A stretch of DNA of 64,000 nt from Streptococcus cuniculi (GTDB taxonomy: Bacteria > Bacillota > Bacilli > Lactobacillales > Streptococcaceae). Below the pieces are notes generated by a model that saw only the letters and a program-made list of their open reading frames with translations, made no database searches and was not told the origin of the DNA. Location of the stretch: the NCBI RefSeq assembly GCF_001921845.1, contig NZ_MSJM01000006.1, positions 1 to 64,000 of the forward strand, read 5' to 3'. Below are positions 29,691 to 39,163 of this stretch, one piece after another (the first letter of the stretch is position 1; each line of letters begins with the position of its first letter). Made by a program: the position numbers and the translations under genes.

Positions 29691-30778
29691 TGTTCTTGAA
29701 TATGACCTTGATGGACGGTGAAGATTTTGACGTCTTCAGGCAGTGTGGACAAGTGGTCAAGGCTCGTTGTTGTGATGAAGGTCTGGATATTGTGGGAAAT
29801 AGTTTCTAGTAATTTAACTTGACGGTTATTGTCAAGTTCACTCATCACATCGTCAAGCAGTAGGATAGGGTATTCACGCGTGACTTCTTTCATTAGTTCA
29901 ATCTCAGCTAATTTGAGTGATAATACAAGACTGCGATGTTGCCCCTGACTTCCGTAGTGGGCATTTACACCGTTTAGAAAAAAGGCAATATCATCGCGAT
30001 GGGGTCCTACACCGGTATTTTTTTTGAACAAATCTCGTTTTCGACAGTTTGTTAGTTCTGTCAAGAAACTGTCAATTAAACTGTCAATATCTGTAAACTT
30101 GATAGAAGATTGGTATTGGACGGTCAATTCCTCACGTTGTTCCGAGATTTCTAGGACTTTTTGATTGCCAAAGAACTCTAGTTTTTTTAGAAATTCTATT
30201 CGTTGTAAAATGACCTTGCTGCCGTATTCAGCTAATTGCTGGTCTAAGACAGAGAGAAAGGTTTCGTCGATTTTATCTGAGGATTTGAGATAGGTATTTC
30301 GCTGCTTGAGAATATGGTTGTAATTAGATAAATCAGACAAGTAGATTGGCTTGATTTGTCCCAATTCGACATCGATAAATTTTCTTCTAAGTGCAGGAGC
30401 ACCTTTAATCAGCTGTAAATCCTCTGGGGCAAAAAGAACAACATTCATGTGTCCGATATAGTCGGATAATTTAGATTGCTTGAGATGATTGATCTTAGTG
30501 ATTCTCCCTTTTTCTGTCAACTCGATGTCAAGCGGAAGTTTACCGGCTTTACGATGGAGTAAACCATTGAGTGAAAGAGTTTTTTGCTGAAACTGCATTA
30601 AGTCCTTATCAATCCGTGTCCGATGGCTACGCGTAAGGGCTAAGAAATAGATACTTTCCAAGATGTTGGTTTTACCTTGGGCATTTTGTCCCAAAAAGAC
30701 GTTTAATCCATTATGAAAGTCAATATCCAGCTCTTGGTAATTGCGAAAATGCTGTAAATGTAATGATTCGAGCCACAT
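29687..30778 (-). CDS. recF: DNA replication and repair protein RecF
   Basis: SMC-like ATPase that helps load RecA at gaps in DNA. The P-loop GQNAQGKTN (about 30-38), the ABC-type signature ([14 protein letters not shown], about 274) and the Walker [12 protein letters not shown] are present in 363 residues. It follows yaaA by 2 bases in the same order as in Bacillus (yaaA-recF). The last codon and stop run into the terminal hairpin of the repeat element at 29690. Confidence 0.97.
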   Translation of the reverse strand: MWLESLHLQHFRNYQELDIDFHNGLNVFLGQNAQGKTNILESIYFLALTRSHRTRIDKDLMQFQQKTLSLNGLLHRKAGKLPLDIELTEKGRITKINHLKQSKLSDYIGHMNVVLFAPEDLQLIKGAPALRRKFIDVELGQIKPIYLSDLSNYNHILKQRNTYLKSSDKIDETFLSVLDQQLAEYGSKVILQRIEFLKKLEFFGNQKVLEISEQREELTVQYQSSIKFTDIDSLIDSFLTELTNCRKRDLFKKNTGVGPHRDDIAFFLNGVNAHYGSQGQHRSLVLSLKLAEIELMKEVTREYPILLLDDVMSELDNNRQVKLLETISHNIQTFITTTSLDHLSTLPEDVKIFTVHQGHIQEQ

Positions 30779-30780
30779 GC

Positions 30781-31167
30781 TTAGGTACCTGGAAAGCGGA
30801 CAGGTGCTTTTTTCTGTCTATTATTGTTGGTCTTATGAGAAGAAGTGGTTTGTGGTTTGCTCTTTTTGTTTTGTGCATTGAGCTGTTTGACAAGTTGAGC
30901 GACCCGTTCTTTTTCAGCCTTGTTTTCCTCATATTCTCTTTGTTCAGCTTCTGTTGGTGCCACTATTATAATGTTTACATCGTGACTTGGAATGTTGATG
31001 ACATCCCCAATACGGATTTTTTTGCGTCTACGTTCTTCTTTTTCACCATTAAAAAAGACGGGGAATTCCTGTAAAAATCCCTTAATAGCTCCTCCGCTTT
31101 GGATGACTCCAACTTCTTTTAACAATGCTTGTAAAATAATGTATTCTTCGTATAATTTGTAGTCCAT
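30781..31167 (-). CDS. yaaA: S4-domain protein YaaA
   Basis: 128 residues: the first ~70 form an S4-type RNA-binding module ([18 protein letters not shown]...[17 protein letters not shown]). The remainder is a lysine- and glutamine-rich, probably disordered tail, longer than in the usual ~70-residue YaaA proteins. GAGGTAATTT lies before the ATG. The yaaA-recF pairing is conserved; its function is not known. Confidence 0.88.
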   Translation of the reverse strand: MDYKLYEEYIILQALLKEVGVIQSGGAIKGFLQEFPVFFNGEKEERRRKKIRIGDVINIPSHDVNIIIVAPTEAEQREYEENKAEKERVAQLVKQLNAQNKKSKPQTTSSHKTNNNRQKKAPVRFPGT

Positions 31168-31204
31168 AAATTACCTCGTTTCAGTTAATTATATCATAAA
31201 ATGG

Positions 31205-31210
31205 TATAAT
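31205..31210 (+). promoter_or_regulatory. Extended -10 promoter of yfmF
   Basis: TGGTATAAT is an extended -10 box 31 bases before the yfmF start. Confidence 0.55.
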
Positions 31211-31240
31211 TGAAGCTAGAATGTTTGAGAGAGGTTTCGT

Positions 31241-32494
31241 ATGAAATTACAAGAAGGTGTCCAGCTTCATTTTATTCCCGCAGATAAGTTTACGACCAAT
31301 CAGATTTTGGTCCGTTTTGCTGCGCCTATGAATAAGGAGACCGTTGCTGGACGTGTGCTTGCCTCTAATATCTTAGATATGGCCAATCAAGTCTATCCTA
31401 CTTCTCATCTCTTTCATAAGCGATTGGCAGAGTTGTACGGAGCACAGTTTTCCACCAGCGTCTCAAGAAAGGGCAAGGTTCATTATGTTGACATAAGACT
31501 ATCGTATGTCAAGTCCAGCTACTTGCCGAATCAGACAGATTTGACACTTTCCTTGCTTGATTTTCTCTATGCTAGTCTATTTAAGCCCTTGGTGAAAAAA
31601 GATGGTTTTGAGTTAAAACTATTTGAGATTGAACAGACAAATTTATTGAACTATCTCGATGCCGAAGTAGAAGACCATTTTTACCATGCAGATGTGGAAT
31701 TGGCATCTCTCTTTTTTGAAGATGAACATTTAAAAATTCCGCGGATTGGAAAACGGGAGTTAGTAGAGAAAGAGACTGCTCAAACCGTTTACAAGGCTTT
31801 ACAGGATATGATTCATCTGGATCGGATTGATTTCTTTGTTTCAGGAGAAGTTGACCAAGAAATGGTCATCAAGCTACTACAGGATTTTCGCTTTTCTTAC
31901 CGCAATCCCAAGCTAGAATGGACTTACCAGCAGCCTTTTTCAACTATTGTCAGAGAAAAAATGGAACGAAAGGAAGCAGGACAATCAATTCTAGAGTTGG
32001 CCTACCATTTACAACATGTTTACAACGATGTCAATAACATTCCTTTAATCGTCTTTAATGGCTTGTTTGGCGCATTTGCTCATTCTAAATTATTTACAAA
32101 TGTTCGTGAAAAAGAAGGACTTGCTTATACAATCGGAAGTCAGTTAAATATCTTTTCAGGGCTCTTGAAGGTCTACGCAGGCATTGACAAGGATAATCGA
32201 AAAAAGGCCATGCGATTGATTAGTAAGCAATTATTAGATATAAAGAGGGGCTGCTTTACAGATGAAGAATTGGAATTGACAAAGATGATGCTGATTCATT
32301 CTGCTACTCTGTCTAAGGATAAGCAGAGCCAGCTGATTGATCAAGCCTATAATAAGATTATTTTCGGTGAGGGTCAACTTAATTTACAAGAATGGATAGA
32401 ATCTGTCAATCAATTGTCAAGGGAAGATGTTATTCGGGTAGCAAAATTGGTCCGACTACAGGCAGTCTATTTTATGGAAGGAGTTATGCAGTAA
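31241..32494 (+). CDS. yfmF: M16-family protein YfmF (catalytically degenerate partner)
   Basis: 417-residue peptidase M16 homologue. The zinc-binding HxxEH motif is absent: the equivalent region reads SNILDMANQ. This is expected for the inactive half of the YfmF-YfmH pair. Bacillus orthologues are linked with modification of translation factor EF-P (5-aminopentanol pathway). yfmH begins 2 bases after the stop codon. Confidence 0.9.
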   Translation: MKLQEGVQLHFIPADKFTTNQILVRFAAPMNKETVAGRVLASNILDMANQVYPTSHLFHKRLAELYGAQFSTSVSRKGKVHYVDIRLSYVKSSYLPNQTDLTLSLLDFLYASLFKPLVKKDGFELKLFEIEQTNLLNYLDAEVEDHFYHADVELASLFFEDEHLKIPRIGKRELVEKETAQTVYKALQDMIHLDRIDFFVSGEVDQEMVIKLLQDFRFSYRNPKLEWTYQQPFSTIVREKMERKEAGQSILELAYHLQHVYNDVNNIPLIVFNGLFGAFAHSKLFTNVREKEGLAYTIGSQLNIFSGLLKVYAGIDKDNRKKAMRLISKQLLDIKRGCFTDEELELTKMMLIHSATLSKDKQSQLIDQAYNKIIFGEGQLNLQEWIESVNQLSREDVIRVAKLVRLQAVYFMEGVMQ

Positions 32495-32496
32495 AG

Positions 32497-33780
32497 ATGA
32501 AGTTGACAGAAAAGACCTATCCTTACTTAAAAAATCCCATTTATGAGTGTCAGCTAGAAAATGGATTAAGAGTCGTCTTGATTCCTAAAAAAGATTTTCA
32601 TGAAACCTATGCTATTATAACGGTTGATTTTGGTTCTGTTGACAATAGGTTTACATCTATTGGTGGTGGTATCAAGTCTTATCCGGCAGGAATTGCACAT
32701 TTTTTAGAACATAAACTATTTGAGACGGAAGATGGTGGGGACATCTTGCAGGAGTTTGCAAAGTATGGTGCGAATGCCAATGCCTATACTAGCCTTAACC
32801 AGACTAGCTATCTTTTTTCAACGACAGGCGAACTTCGTCACCCGCTTGATTTGCTTCAGAAAATGGTACGAGAGGCGCATTTTACCGATGAGAGTGTGGA
32901 GAGGGAAAAAGAAATCATCAGTCAAGAAATTGAAATGTATGCAGATGATCCTGACCATCGTCTTTATCTGGGGATTTTGAAAAGTCTTTATCCTAATACC
33001 GCTTTGGCTGAAGATATCGCGGGTACAACAACCTCTATTCACGAGATTTCAGCTGCAACCTTGCGCGAAAATTTTCAGCAATTTTATCAGCCTAATGCAA
33101 TGACGTTGGTGGTCATGGGGGATATAGATGTTTCTCAAGTTTTTGATTGGATTGATATCTACCAAGCAGAAAATCAGGTGACACAAGAGGAATTGCCAGT
33201 AGCTATTCCTGTCCAGAAAGAAGCGGTCATCGAGCATGGTAAGGAAAGTTGGGAAGTAGCGTTGCCGAAACTGGCTATCGGTCTGCGAGGCAATGATTCT
33301 ATTGCAAAGGGAAAGGAACAGTATTACCGGGTTTGCCTGTCATTTTTACTTGCCATGCTAATCGGACGGACCTCGAAACGTTATCAGACTCTCTATGAGA
33401 CAAATAAGATTGACCATTCCTTGAGTTTTCATATTGAAGTTCAGCAGGGCTATCATTTCGTAGTAGTGACGGGGGATACGGCAGAGCCAATAACAGTTTC
33501 CAGTCAGTTGCGCAAGGCCTTTTTGAATTTTGAGCGGGATGAGGATGTGACGCAGGAGCATTTCCAAATTCTCAAGAATGAGATGTACGGTGAATTTATC
33601 CGTGGTCTCAACTCTTCAGAGTTTACGGTCGGCTATTTTGTGAGTCATTTTTCAGAAACCGAATCTATTTTTGATATTCCTGAACTCCTGACTAGTTTGA
33701 CACTGGAGGATGTGTTGGTGGTTGGACGGCAATTTATGACTCAGTGTGATGTGGCAGATTTTATCATTTTTCCAAAATAA
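32497..33780 (+). CDS. yfmH: M16-family peptidase YfmH
   Basis: 427 residues from ATG 32497; the longer overlapping frame is not needed. The inverted zinc motif HFLEH is present (IAHFLEHKLFE, about 67), together with the downstream Glu region (EMYADDPDHRLY), so this is the active partner of YfmF. It opens the conserved yfmFH-rodZ-pgsA-ecf cluster. Confidence 0.92.
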   Translation: MKLTEKTYPYLKNPIYECQLENGLRVVLIPKKDFHETYAIITVDFGSVDNRFTSIGGGIKSYPAGIAHFLEHKLFETEDGGDILQEFAKYGANANAYTSLNQTSYLFSTTGELRHPLDLLQKMVREAHFTDESVEREKEIISQEIEMYADDPDHRLYLGILKSLYPNTALAEDIAGTTTSIHEISAATLRENFQQFYQPNAMTLVVMGDIDVSQVFDWIDIYQAENQVTQEELPVAIPVQKEAVIEHGKESWEVALPKLAIGLRGNDSIAKGKEQYYRVCLSFLLAMLIGRTSKRYQTLYETNKIDHSLSFHIEVQQGYHFVVVTGDTAEPITVSSQLRKAFLNFERDEDVTQEHFQILKNEMYGEFIRGLNSSEFTVGYFVSHFSETESIFDIPELLTSLTLEDVLVVGRQFMTQCDVADFIIFPK

Positions 33781-33858
33781 AAGTGAATTAACATCGAAAT
33801 TTCCCTAAATTTTTGGTACAATATGGTATTGAAAACTAATTGATAGAGAGAGGAACTT

Positions 33859-34716
33859 ATGAGACAAAAAAGTATAGGAGAGGTGTTGCGAGCAGCTAGG
33901 GAAAGTCGTGGTTGGAATTTTGCTGATTTACAGAGAATGACAAAGATTCAGGCAAAATATTTACAGGCTTTAGAGTACAATGATTTTGACTATATTCCAG
34001 ATAAAACTTATACTCGTTCATTTTTACAGCGTTATGCTGAAGTGCTGGAATTAGATGCAGCTGTATTGCTCGATGCCTATGACCGCAATAGTTTAGTCAT
34101 GTATTATGAAGCGGGAGAGGAAGCAGAGTTACAGTCGGAATTGCGCAGAAGCTATAAGGTCAAAAAGAAAAAAACATCTTATTTGCCACTTATTTACTTG
34201 TTACTTGCTTCTACATTTATCCTATGTTTTGTAACCTATATCGTTTACAGTCGTGTGCAAAATCAAGCACGAAACCAAGAAACCAGCACTTCCTATAGTG
34301 TCGTTTCTTCATCTACGACAACGACAGAGGAGAGTTCGTCTTCTACCAGTTCATCCTCCTCTACATCCACATCAGAATCTTCAAGCACTCAAGCATCTGG
34401 CGTGAGCTTGATTACCTCTGGTGGCGGTAATGATCTGGCGGTAACCGTAAAAGGTGCTAAGGAGCCTGTAACAGTTGCCCTTTCTGTTTCAAGTGTCACA
34501 AGCTGGGTAAGCTTAACAGGGACAGAAATTGCAGGTGGCTTTACCCTATCCCCAGAAGCTCCTACAGTATCAGCAACCCTTCCAGCAGGGACTTCTACGG
34601 CGACCTTGGTACTCGGTGTGGTACGTGGAGTTGACATTACCATTGCAGGTCAAAAATTGGACACATCTGCTTTAACAAACCAGTCAGGAAATGTCATTCT
34701 GACAATTGAACAATGA
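33859..34716 (+). CDS. RodZ-like helix-turn-helix membrane protein
   Basis: 285 residues: an N-terminal helix-turn-helix (SIGEVLRAARESRGWNFADLQRMTKIQAKYLQALE), one membrane segment (about 112-132), a serine/threonine-rich linker (about 150-178) and an outer beta domain similar to the DUF4115 domain. This is the RodZ/YmfM plan, which links the cytoskeletal or wall machinery to the membrane in rods. Its role in a coccus is probably in wall synthesis. It overlaps the 5' end of the pgsA reading frame. Confidence 0.88.
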   Translation: MRQKSIGEVLRAARESRGWNFADLQRMTKIQAKYLQALEYNDFDYIPDKTYTRSFLQRYAEVLELDAAVLLDAYDRNSLVMYYEAGEEAELQSELRRSYKVKKKKTSYLPLIYLLLASTFILCFVTYIVYSRVQNQARNQETSTSYSVVSSSTTTTEESSSSTSSSSSTSTSESSSTQASGVSLITSGGGNDLAVTVKGAKEPVTVALSVSSVTSWVSLTGTEIAGGFTLSPEAPTVSATLPAGTSTATLVLGVVRGVDITIAGQKLDTSALTNQSGNVILTIEQ

Positions 34717-34724
34717 GGATTAAC

Positions 34725-35264
34725 ATGAAAAAAGAACATATTCCCAATGCCTTAACGCTTGGCCGCATTTTGGTGATTCCTGTCTTCATACTTGTTTTGA
34801 GTGTGTGGAATAGCCTAGCTAGTCATATGTTAGCAGCAGTGCTGTTTGCACTTGCTAGTCTGACGGATTATCTCGATGGCTACTTGGCGCGTAAGTGGCA
34901 GGTGGTGACTAATTTCGGGAAGTTTGCCGATCCCATGGCAGATAAGATTTTAGTGATGACAGCCTTCATTATGCTGGTTGAGCTTGGCTTTGCTCCTGCT
35001 TGGATTGTGGCGATTATTATTTGTCGGGAGTTAGCTGTAACTGGATTGCGTTTGCTATTGGTTGAAAATGGTGGAACGGTGCTTGCTGCGGCGATGCCTG
35101 GTAAAATAAAAACATTTTCTCAGATGTTTGCCATTATCTTTCTTTTGCTCCATTGGCAGTTGTTAGGAACAATCACCCTTTACATCGCCCTATTTTTCAC
35201 CCTTTATTCAGGTTATGATTATTTCAAGGGTGCTTCTTATTTATTTAAGGATACCTTTAAGTAA
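34725..35264 (+). CDS. pgsA: CDP-diacylglycerol-glycerol-3-phosphate phosphatidyltransferase
   Basis: Makes phosphatidylglycerol phosphate, precursor of the major lipid. The CDP-alcohol transferase signature is intact: DYLDGYLARKWQVVTNFGKFADPMADK, with the eight conserved residues D-x2-DG-x2-AR-x8-G-x3-D-x3-D. Four membrane segments. The ATG at 34725 has GAGG seven bases ahead, better than an ATG at 34713. Essential in most bacteria. Confidence 0.95.
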   Translation: MKKEHIPNALTLGRILVIPVFILVLSVWNSLASHMLAAVLFALASLTDYLDGYLARKWQVVTNFGKFADPMADKILVMTAFIMLVELGFAPAWIVAIIICRELAVTGLRLLLVENGGTVLAAAMPGKIKTFSQMFAIIFLLLHWQLLGTITLYIALFFTLYSGYDYFKGASYLFKDTFK

Positions 35265-36100
35265 TGACAAATATTATTGAAGTAAAACATGTAAGCTATA
35301 AATATGACCAAGAAGATGAGCATTATACCTTGAATGATGTGTCGTTTCACGTGAAACAAGGAGAATGGCTTTCCATTATCGGTCACAATGGTTCAGGAAA
35401 ATCAACTACGGTTCGTCTAATTGATGGGCTTTTAGAGGCGGAATCTGGAGAAATTATTATTTCAGGTGATGTCTTAACACCCGAAAATGTCTGGGAAAAA
35501 CGCCGTCAGATTGGCATGGTCTTTCAAAATCCAGACAATCAGTTTGTCGGAGCAACGGTGGAAGATGATGTTGCCTTTGGCTTAGAAAATCAAGGTGTTC
35601 CGCTAGAGGAAATGCAACAACGCGTGCAGGAAGCCTTGGAATTGGTTGGCATGCTTGATTTTAAAAAGCGTGAACCTGCAAGACTTTCCGGTGGTCAGAA
35701 ACAGCGGGTAGCGATTGCAGGAGTCGTGGCACTGCGTCCCAATATCATTATCCTTGACGAGGCGACCAGTATGCTGGACCCTGAAGGGCGCTTGGAGTTG
35801 ATTCGGATTGTCAAGGACATCAAGGAAAAGCATCAGATTACGGTAATTTCGATTACGCATGATTTGGACGAAGTGGCCTTGAGTGATCGGGTCATGGTCA
35901 TGAAAAAAGGTCAGATTGAATCGATTAGTGGTCCAGCAGACTTATTTATGCGTGAGGATTTAAAGGATTTGGGTCTAGACCAGCCCTTTACAGTAACCTT
36001 GGTTCAGCAATTGCGTGAAAAGGGGCTTGAACTGCCGTCACGCTATTTTACAGAAGAGGAATTAGAAGAAACATTATGGGCATTACTCTCCAACAAGTAG
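35264..36100 (+). CDS. ecfA1: ECF transporter ATPase EcfA1
   Basis: ATP-binding subunit of the energy-coupling factor complex that powers vitamin and cation uptake with exchangeable S components. Walker [10 protein letters not shown] (about 42), Q-loop (FQNPDNQ, the typical variant of this family), ABC signature LSGGQKQRV and Walker B IIILDEAT are all visible. Start codon overlaps the pgsA stop (TAATG). A parS site lies inside. Confidence 0.95.
   Translation: MTNIIEVKHVSYKYDQEDEHYTLNDVSFHVKQGEWLSIIGHNGSGKSTTVRLIDGLLEAESGEIIISGDVLTPENVWEKRRQIGMVFQNPDNQFVGATVEDDVAFGLENQGVPLEEMQQRVQEALELVGMLDFKKREPARLSGGQKQRVAIAGVVALRPNIIILDEATSMLDPEGRLELIRIVKDIKEKHQITVISITHDLDEVALSDRVMVMKKGQIESISGPADLFMREDLKDLGLDQPFTVTLVQQLREKGLELPSRYFTEEELEETLWALLSNK
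35343..35358. other. parS site inside ecfA1
   Basis: CGTTTCACGTGAAACA matches the parS consensus at 15 of 16 bases. It is located within the ecfA1 coding sequence, 19 kb from oriC, and is the closest match to the consensus in this window. Confidence 0.9.
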
Positions 36101-36918
36101 ATTATACATACCAGGCCAACACACCTTTTGAAGGGCGTGCGCTTTTTGGTGTCGATTTGGAGATTGTAGACGGCTCTTTCACGGCGCTTATTGGCCATAC
36201 GGGTTCAGGAAAATCAACGATTTTGCAGCTCTTGAATGGCTTGAATATCCCAACGGCAGGAACCGTCTTGATTGACGAGTTTTGCATTACACCGACCTCT
36301 GTCAATAAGGACATCAAGCAGGTGCGTAAAAAAGTTGGACTTGTTTTTCAGTTCCCAGAAAGTCAGGTTTTTGAAGAAACGGTTTTGAAAGATGTCGCTT
36401 TTGGACCGCAGAATTTTGGAGTATCAAAAGAAGAGGCAGAAGCGATTGCGCGTGAAAAACTAGCCTTGGTAGGCATCACAGAAGACCTGTTTGACCGCAG
36501 TCCCTTTGAATTGTCTGGTGGGCAGATGAGACGGGTTGCCATTGCAGGGATTCTTGCTATGGAACCCAAGGTCTTGGTGCTTGATGAGCCGACAGCAGGT
36601 CTTGACCCTGTAGGGCGTAGGGAATTGATGTCCATTTTTAAAGAGCTCCACCAAGCGGGCATGACAGTTGTTCTCGTGACTCATCTAATGGATGATGTCG
36701 CAAATTTTGCAACTCATGTCTTCATTATGGAAAGTGGCAAATTGGTCAAATCAGGTTGTCCTAGGGATGTATTTCAAGAAGTGGATTTTATGGAAAGTAT
36801 CCAGCTGGGAGTGCCTAAGATTACAAAATTTGCAGCGAATTTAGAACGGAGAGGATTTGTCTTTGAGCGTTTACCGATTACCATTGACGAATTTGTTGAG
36901 GTAATAGCGCATGGATAA
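36076..36918 (+). CDS. ecfA2: ECF transporter ATPase EcfA2
   Basis: Second ATPase subunit. Walker [10 protein letters not shown] (about 36), Q-loop FQFPESQ, signature LSGGQMRRV and Walker B VLVLDEPT are present in 280 residues. The gene overlaps ecfA1 by 25 bases and ecfT by 8, consistent with stoichiometric co-translation. Confidence 0.95.
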   Translation: MGITLQQVDYTYQANTPFEGRALFGVDLEIVDGSFTALIGHTGSGKSTILQLLNGLNIPTAGTVLIDEFCITPTSVNKDIKQVRKKVGLVFQFPESQVFEETVLKDVAFGPQNFGVSKEEAEAIAREKLALVGITEDLFDRSPFELSGGQMRRVAIAGILAMEPKVLVLDEPTAGLDPVGRRELMSIFKELHQAGMTVVLVTHLMDDVANFATHVFIMESGKLVKSGCPRDVFQEVDFMESIQLGVPKITKFAANLERRGFVFERLPITIDEFVEVIAHG

Positions 36919-37705
36919 GTTGATTTTAGGCCGTTATATTCCAGGGGATTCGGTGATTCATCGTTTGGATCCACGTAGCAAATTGCTTGCCATGATGAGC
37001 TTTTTGTTGATTATTTTCTGGGCCAATAATTTAGTGACCAATGTCTTATTGTTTGCCTTTGTCCTCATCGTTGTATTGTTATCCAAGATTAAGTTGAGCT
37101 TTTTCATCAATGGTGTCAAACCCATGATAGGTATTATCCTGTTTACAACCTTTTTCCAAGTCTTTTTCACAGGTGGTCGCGAGGTCTTATGGCAATTCTG
37201 GATTTTGAAAGTGACGGAGGAAGGACTACAGCAGGCGGGGATTATCTTTGTCCGTTTTGTCTTGATTATCTTCTTGTCGACACTCTTGACATTGACCACC
37301 ATGCCCTTGAGCTTAGCAGACGGTATTGAGGCAGGACTTGCTCCTCTTACCTATTTGAAGGTGCCAGTTCATGAGATTGGCTTGATGTTGTCGATGAGCT
37401 TGCGTTTTGTGCCGACCTTAATGGATGATACGACACGAATCATGAATGCCCAGCGGGCACGTGGAGTTGATTTTGGAGAGGGAAGCCTCATTCAAAAGGT
37501 AAAATCAGTCATTCCAATTCTAATCCCGCTCTTTGCTTCGAGTTTTAAACGGGCAGATGCTCTCGCAACGGCTATGGAAGCACGGGGGTATCAAGGTGGA
37601 GACGGGCGGACCAAATACCGTATGCTAGAATGGAAGTTAGCAGATAGTCTAGTTTTAGTTGTCATGTTGATTTTAGGAACCCTTCTTTATTTTATGAAAA
37701 ATTAG
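36911..37705 (+). CDS. ecfT: ECF transporter transmembrane subunit EcfT
   Basis: 264-residue membrane scaffold of the ECF complex with about five hydrophobic segments and two ATPase-contact motifs (AQRARGVD and [10 protein letters not shown], the latter an A-x-x-A-R-G motif). No S component is encoded nearby, so it is the shared group II module that serves S components encoded elsewhere. Confidence 0.95.
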   Translation: MDKLILGRYIPGDSVIHRLDPRSKLLAMMSFLLIIFWANNLVTNVLLFAFVLIVVLLSKIKLSFFINGVKPMIGIILFTTFFQVFFTGGREVLWQFWILKVTEEGLQQAGIIFVRFVLIIFLSTLLTLTTMPLSLADGIEAGLAPLTYLKVPVHEIGLMLSMSLRFVPTLMDDTTRIMNAQRARGVDFGEGSLIQKVKSVIPILIPLFASSFKRADALATAMEARGYQGGDGRTKYRMLEWKLADSLVLVVMLILGTLLYFMKN

Positions 37706-37769
37706 CGAAAACATGAGGAAAAGAGCCAAAATGGTGCTTTTATCACTGAATCTAAACTTTTTTGTAACA

Positions 37770-37804
37770 TTTGTAATATTTTTACAAAATAAGAGTAATA
37801 TTTT
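37770..37804 (+). promoter_or_regulatory. Repeated elements before the LysM gene
   Basis: An inverted repeat TTTGTAA-TATTT-TTACAAA (37770-37788) and a direct repeat GTAATATTTT (37773-37782 and 37795-37804, two helical turns apart) precede the LysM gene. TGTAA half-sites resemble those bound by WalR (VicR), which controls wall-hydrolase genes, but the WalR spacing of 11 is not met. Confidence 0.45.
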
Positions 37805-37820
37805 GGTTGTATCATAGAAG

Positions 37821-38552
37821 ATGACTGAAAGAAAGGACTATGTATATCATATGAGACGTACACGTAACAAACGACGTACAAGTAATAAATTAAGATTAGC
37901 GATTGCAGGGCTTATTGCAATGAGTTCCATCTTGATTGCTGGTGTCGTAAGTGCAGATACCTACAAGGTGAAATCTGGAGATACCCTATCTAAAATCGCT
38001 CTTATTTACAAAACAACTGTTGAAGAATTGGTTGCTCTGAATCAGATTAGCAATCCGAATTTGATTTATGTGAATCAGGTATTAGAATTATATAAGTTAT
38101 CAGAGACAGTAGCGAATGTTCCTTTACAAGTAGTTTCTGAACCAGTCGTTCAAGAAACCCCAGTTCAGGAAACACCTGTTCAAGCAGAGCCAGTTCAAGA
38201 AACACCAAGTCAAGTAGCTCCAGCTCAATCGGCACCAGTTCAAGAAACGCCAGCTCCAGCTGCGCCAGTCCAAACAACACAGGCAGCTCCTGCAGCAACT
38301 CCAGTTTCTAACACTTCTACGGTAACAGATGCTGAGGCAGAAGCCAAAGAGTGGATTGCACAAAAAGAATCAGGCGGTAGTTATACAGCTCGAAATGGTA
38401 GATACTATGGTCGCTATCAGTTGACAGATAGCTACTTAAACGGAGATTATTCCCCTGAAAATCAAGAACGCGTAGCAGATGCTTATGTTGCAGCTCGCTA
38501 TGGCTCATGGGTTGCAGCTAAAAACTTTTGGTTGGCACATGGTTGGTATTAA
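37821..38552 (+). CDS. LysM-domain cell-wall protein with Apf-like C-terminus
   Basis: 243 residues if translation begins at 37821; an alternative ATG at 37851 lacks a good site. A membrane/signal segment (about 28-44) precedes one LysM domain (KVKSGDTLSKIALIYKTTVEELVALNQI), a VQETPV-type proline-rich linker, and a C-terminal domain (WIAQKESGGSYTARNGRYYG...FWLAHGWY) resembling the Apf/SagA lytic-transglycosylase-like fold. The Glu of QKESGG is the presumed catalytic residue. It is secreted and binds peptidoglycan; probably a wall-remodelling enzyme. Confidence 0.85.
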   Translation: MTERKDYVYHMRRTRNKRRTSNKLRLAIAGLIAMSSILIAGVVSADTYKVKSGDTLSKIALIYKTTVEELVALNQISNPNLIYVNQVLELYKLSETVANVPLQVVSEPVVQETPVQETPVQAEPVQETPSQVAPAQSAPVQETPAPAAPVQTTQAAPAATPVSNTSTVTDAEAEAKEWIAQKESGGSYTARNGRYYGRYQLTDSYLNGDYSPENQERVADAYVAARYGSWVAAKNFWLAHGWY

Positions 38553-38567
38553 GCATGAAGAAAACAA

Positions 38568-38587
38568 AAAGACCGAACTCGGTCTTT
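38568..38587. terminator. Bidirectional terminator
   Basis: AAAGACCG / CGGTCTTT around AACT, with T runs on both strands, between the LysM gene (+) and the phosphatase gene (-). Confidence 0.85.
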
Positions 38588-38593
38588 TTTTAT

Positions 38594-39163
38594 CTATCCC
38601 TTATACAATGTGTATTCTTTTAGACTTAGTAATGTAAACTCGTCAAATTCTAAACAAACGATATGGGGCATGAGTGGCTTGATTCTTAAAAAATCGTTCA
38701 GTCCAAAATTCTCACTATAGTAATGGAGAATAGTCGAAAGTGCTGTCCCATGACTTCCGATGACAATCGTTTTTTCTGAATAATCCTGTAAACATTTCTG
38801 TAAAGCAGCGATGTTTCGATTTTGGACTTCTTGAAGGCTCTCTCCATTTTCTAGTTTGAAAGAAAAATCTTCCCACTGTTTTGCTGTAAAGCTATCAAAA
38901 TCTTCAATCCACACATCGTCAATCTTACGTTCGCGAAAATCCGCAACCGTCTCAATCGTAAGATTTTGAGATTGGGCAAAGGGTTTTAACGTATCGATGG
39001 TCCGCTTTAATGGACTGGATAAAACGATGTCAACCTCTTTATCTGACAAGAAGTCGGTTACTAGTTGACAATCTTGTAAACCTTTTGGCGATAATTCTCT
39101 TGTCAAATCATCGTGATTGTTGTAGTTTGGCTCGCAGTGGCGAACAAAATAAACGGTTGTCAT
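38594..39163 (-). CDS. Histidine phosphatase family protein
   Basis: 189 residues with the RHG-type motif near the start (VYFVRHCEPNYN), a second His (VIGSHGTALST) and the Arg/Glu residues of the phosphoglycerate-mutase-like fold. Substrate unknown; a small-molecule phosphatase is likely. It shares 4 bases (ATGA) with the end of sdaAA and so is translationally coupled to serine catabolism. Confidence 0.85.
   Translation of the reverse strand: MTTVYFVRHCEPNYNNHDDLTRELSPKGLQDCQLVTDFLSDKEVDIVLSSPLKRTIDTLKPFAQSQNLTIETVADFRERKIDDVWIEDFDSFTAKQWEDFSFKLENGESLQEVQNRNIAALQKCLQDYSEKTIVIGSHGTALSTILHYYSENFGLNDFLRIKPLMPHIVCLEFDEFTLLSLKEYTLYKG

Noticed and set aside
38146..38290. Tandem repeats as a CRISPR or minisatellite
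   Set aside because: They encode the VQETPV-type proline-rich linker of the LysM protein; the DNA repeats follow from the peptide.
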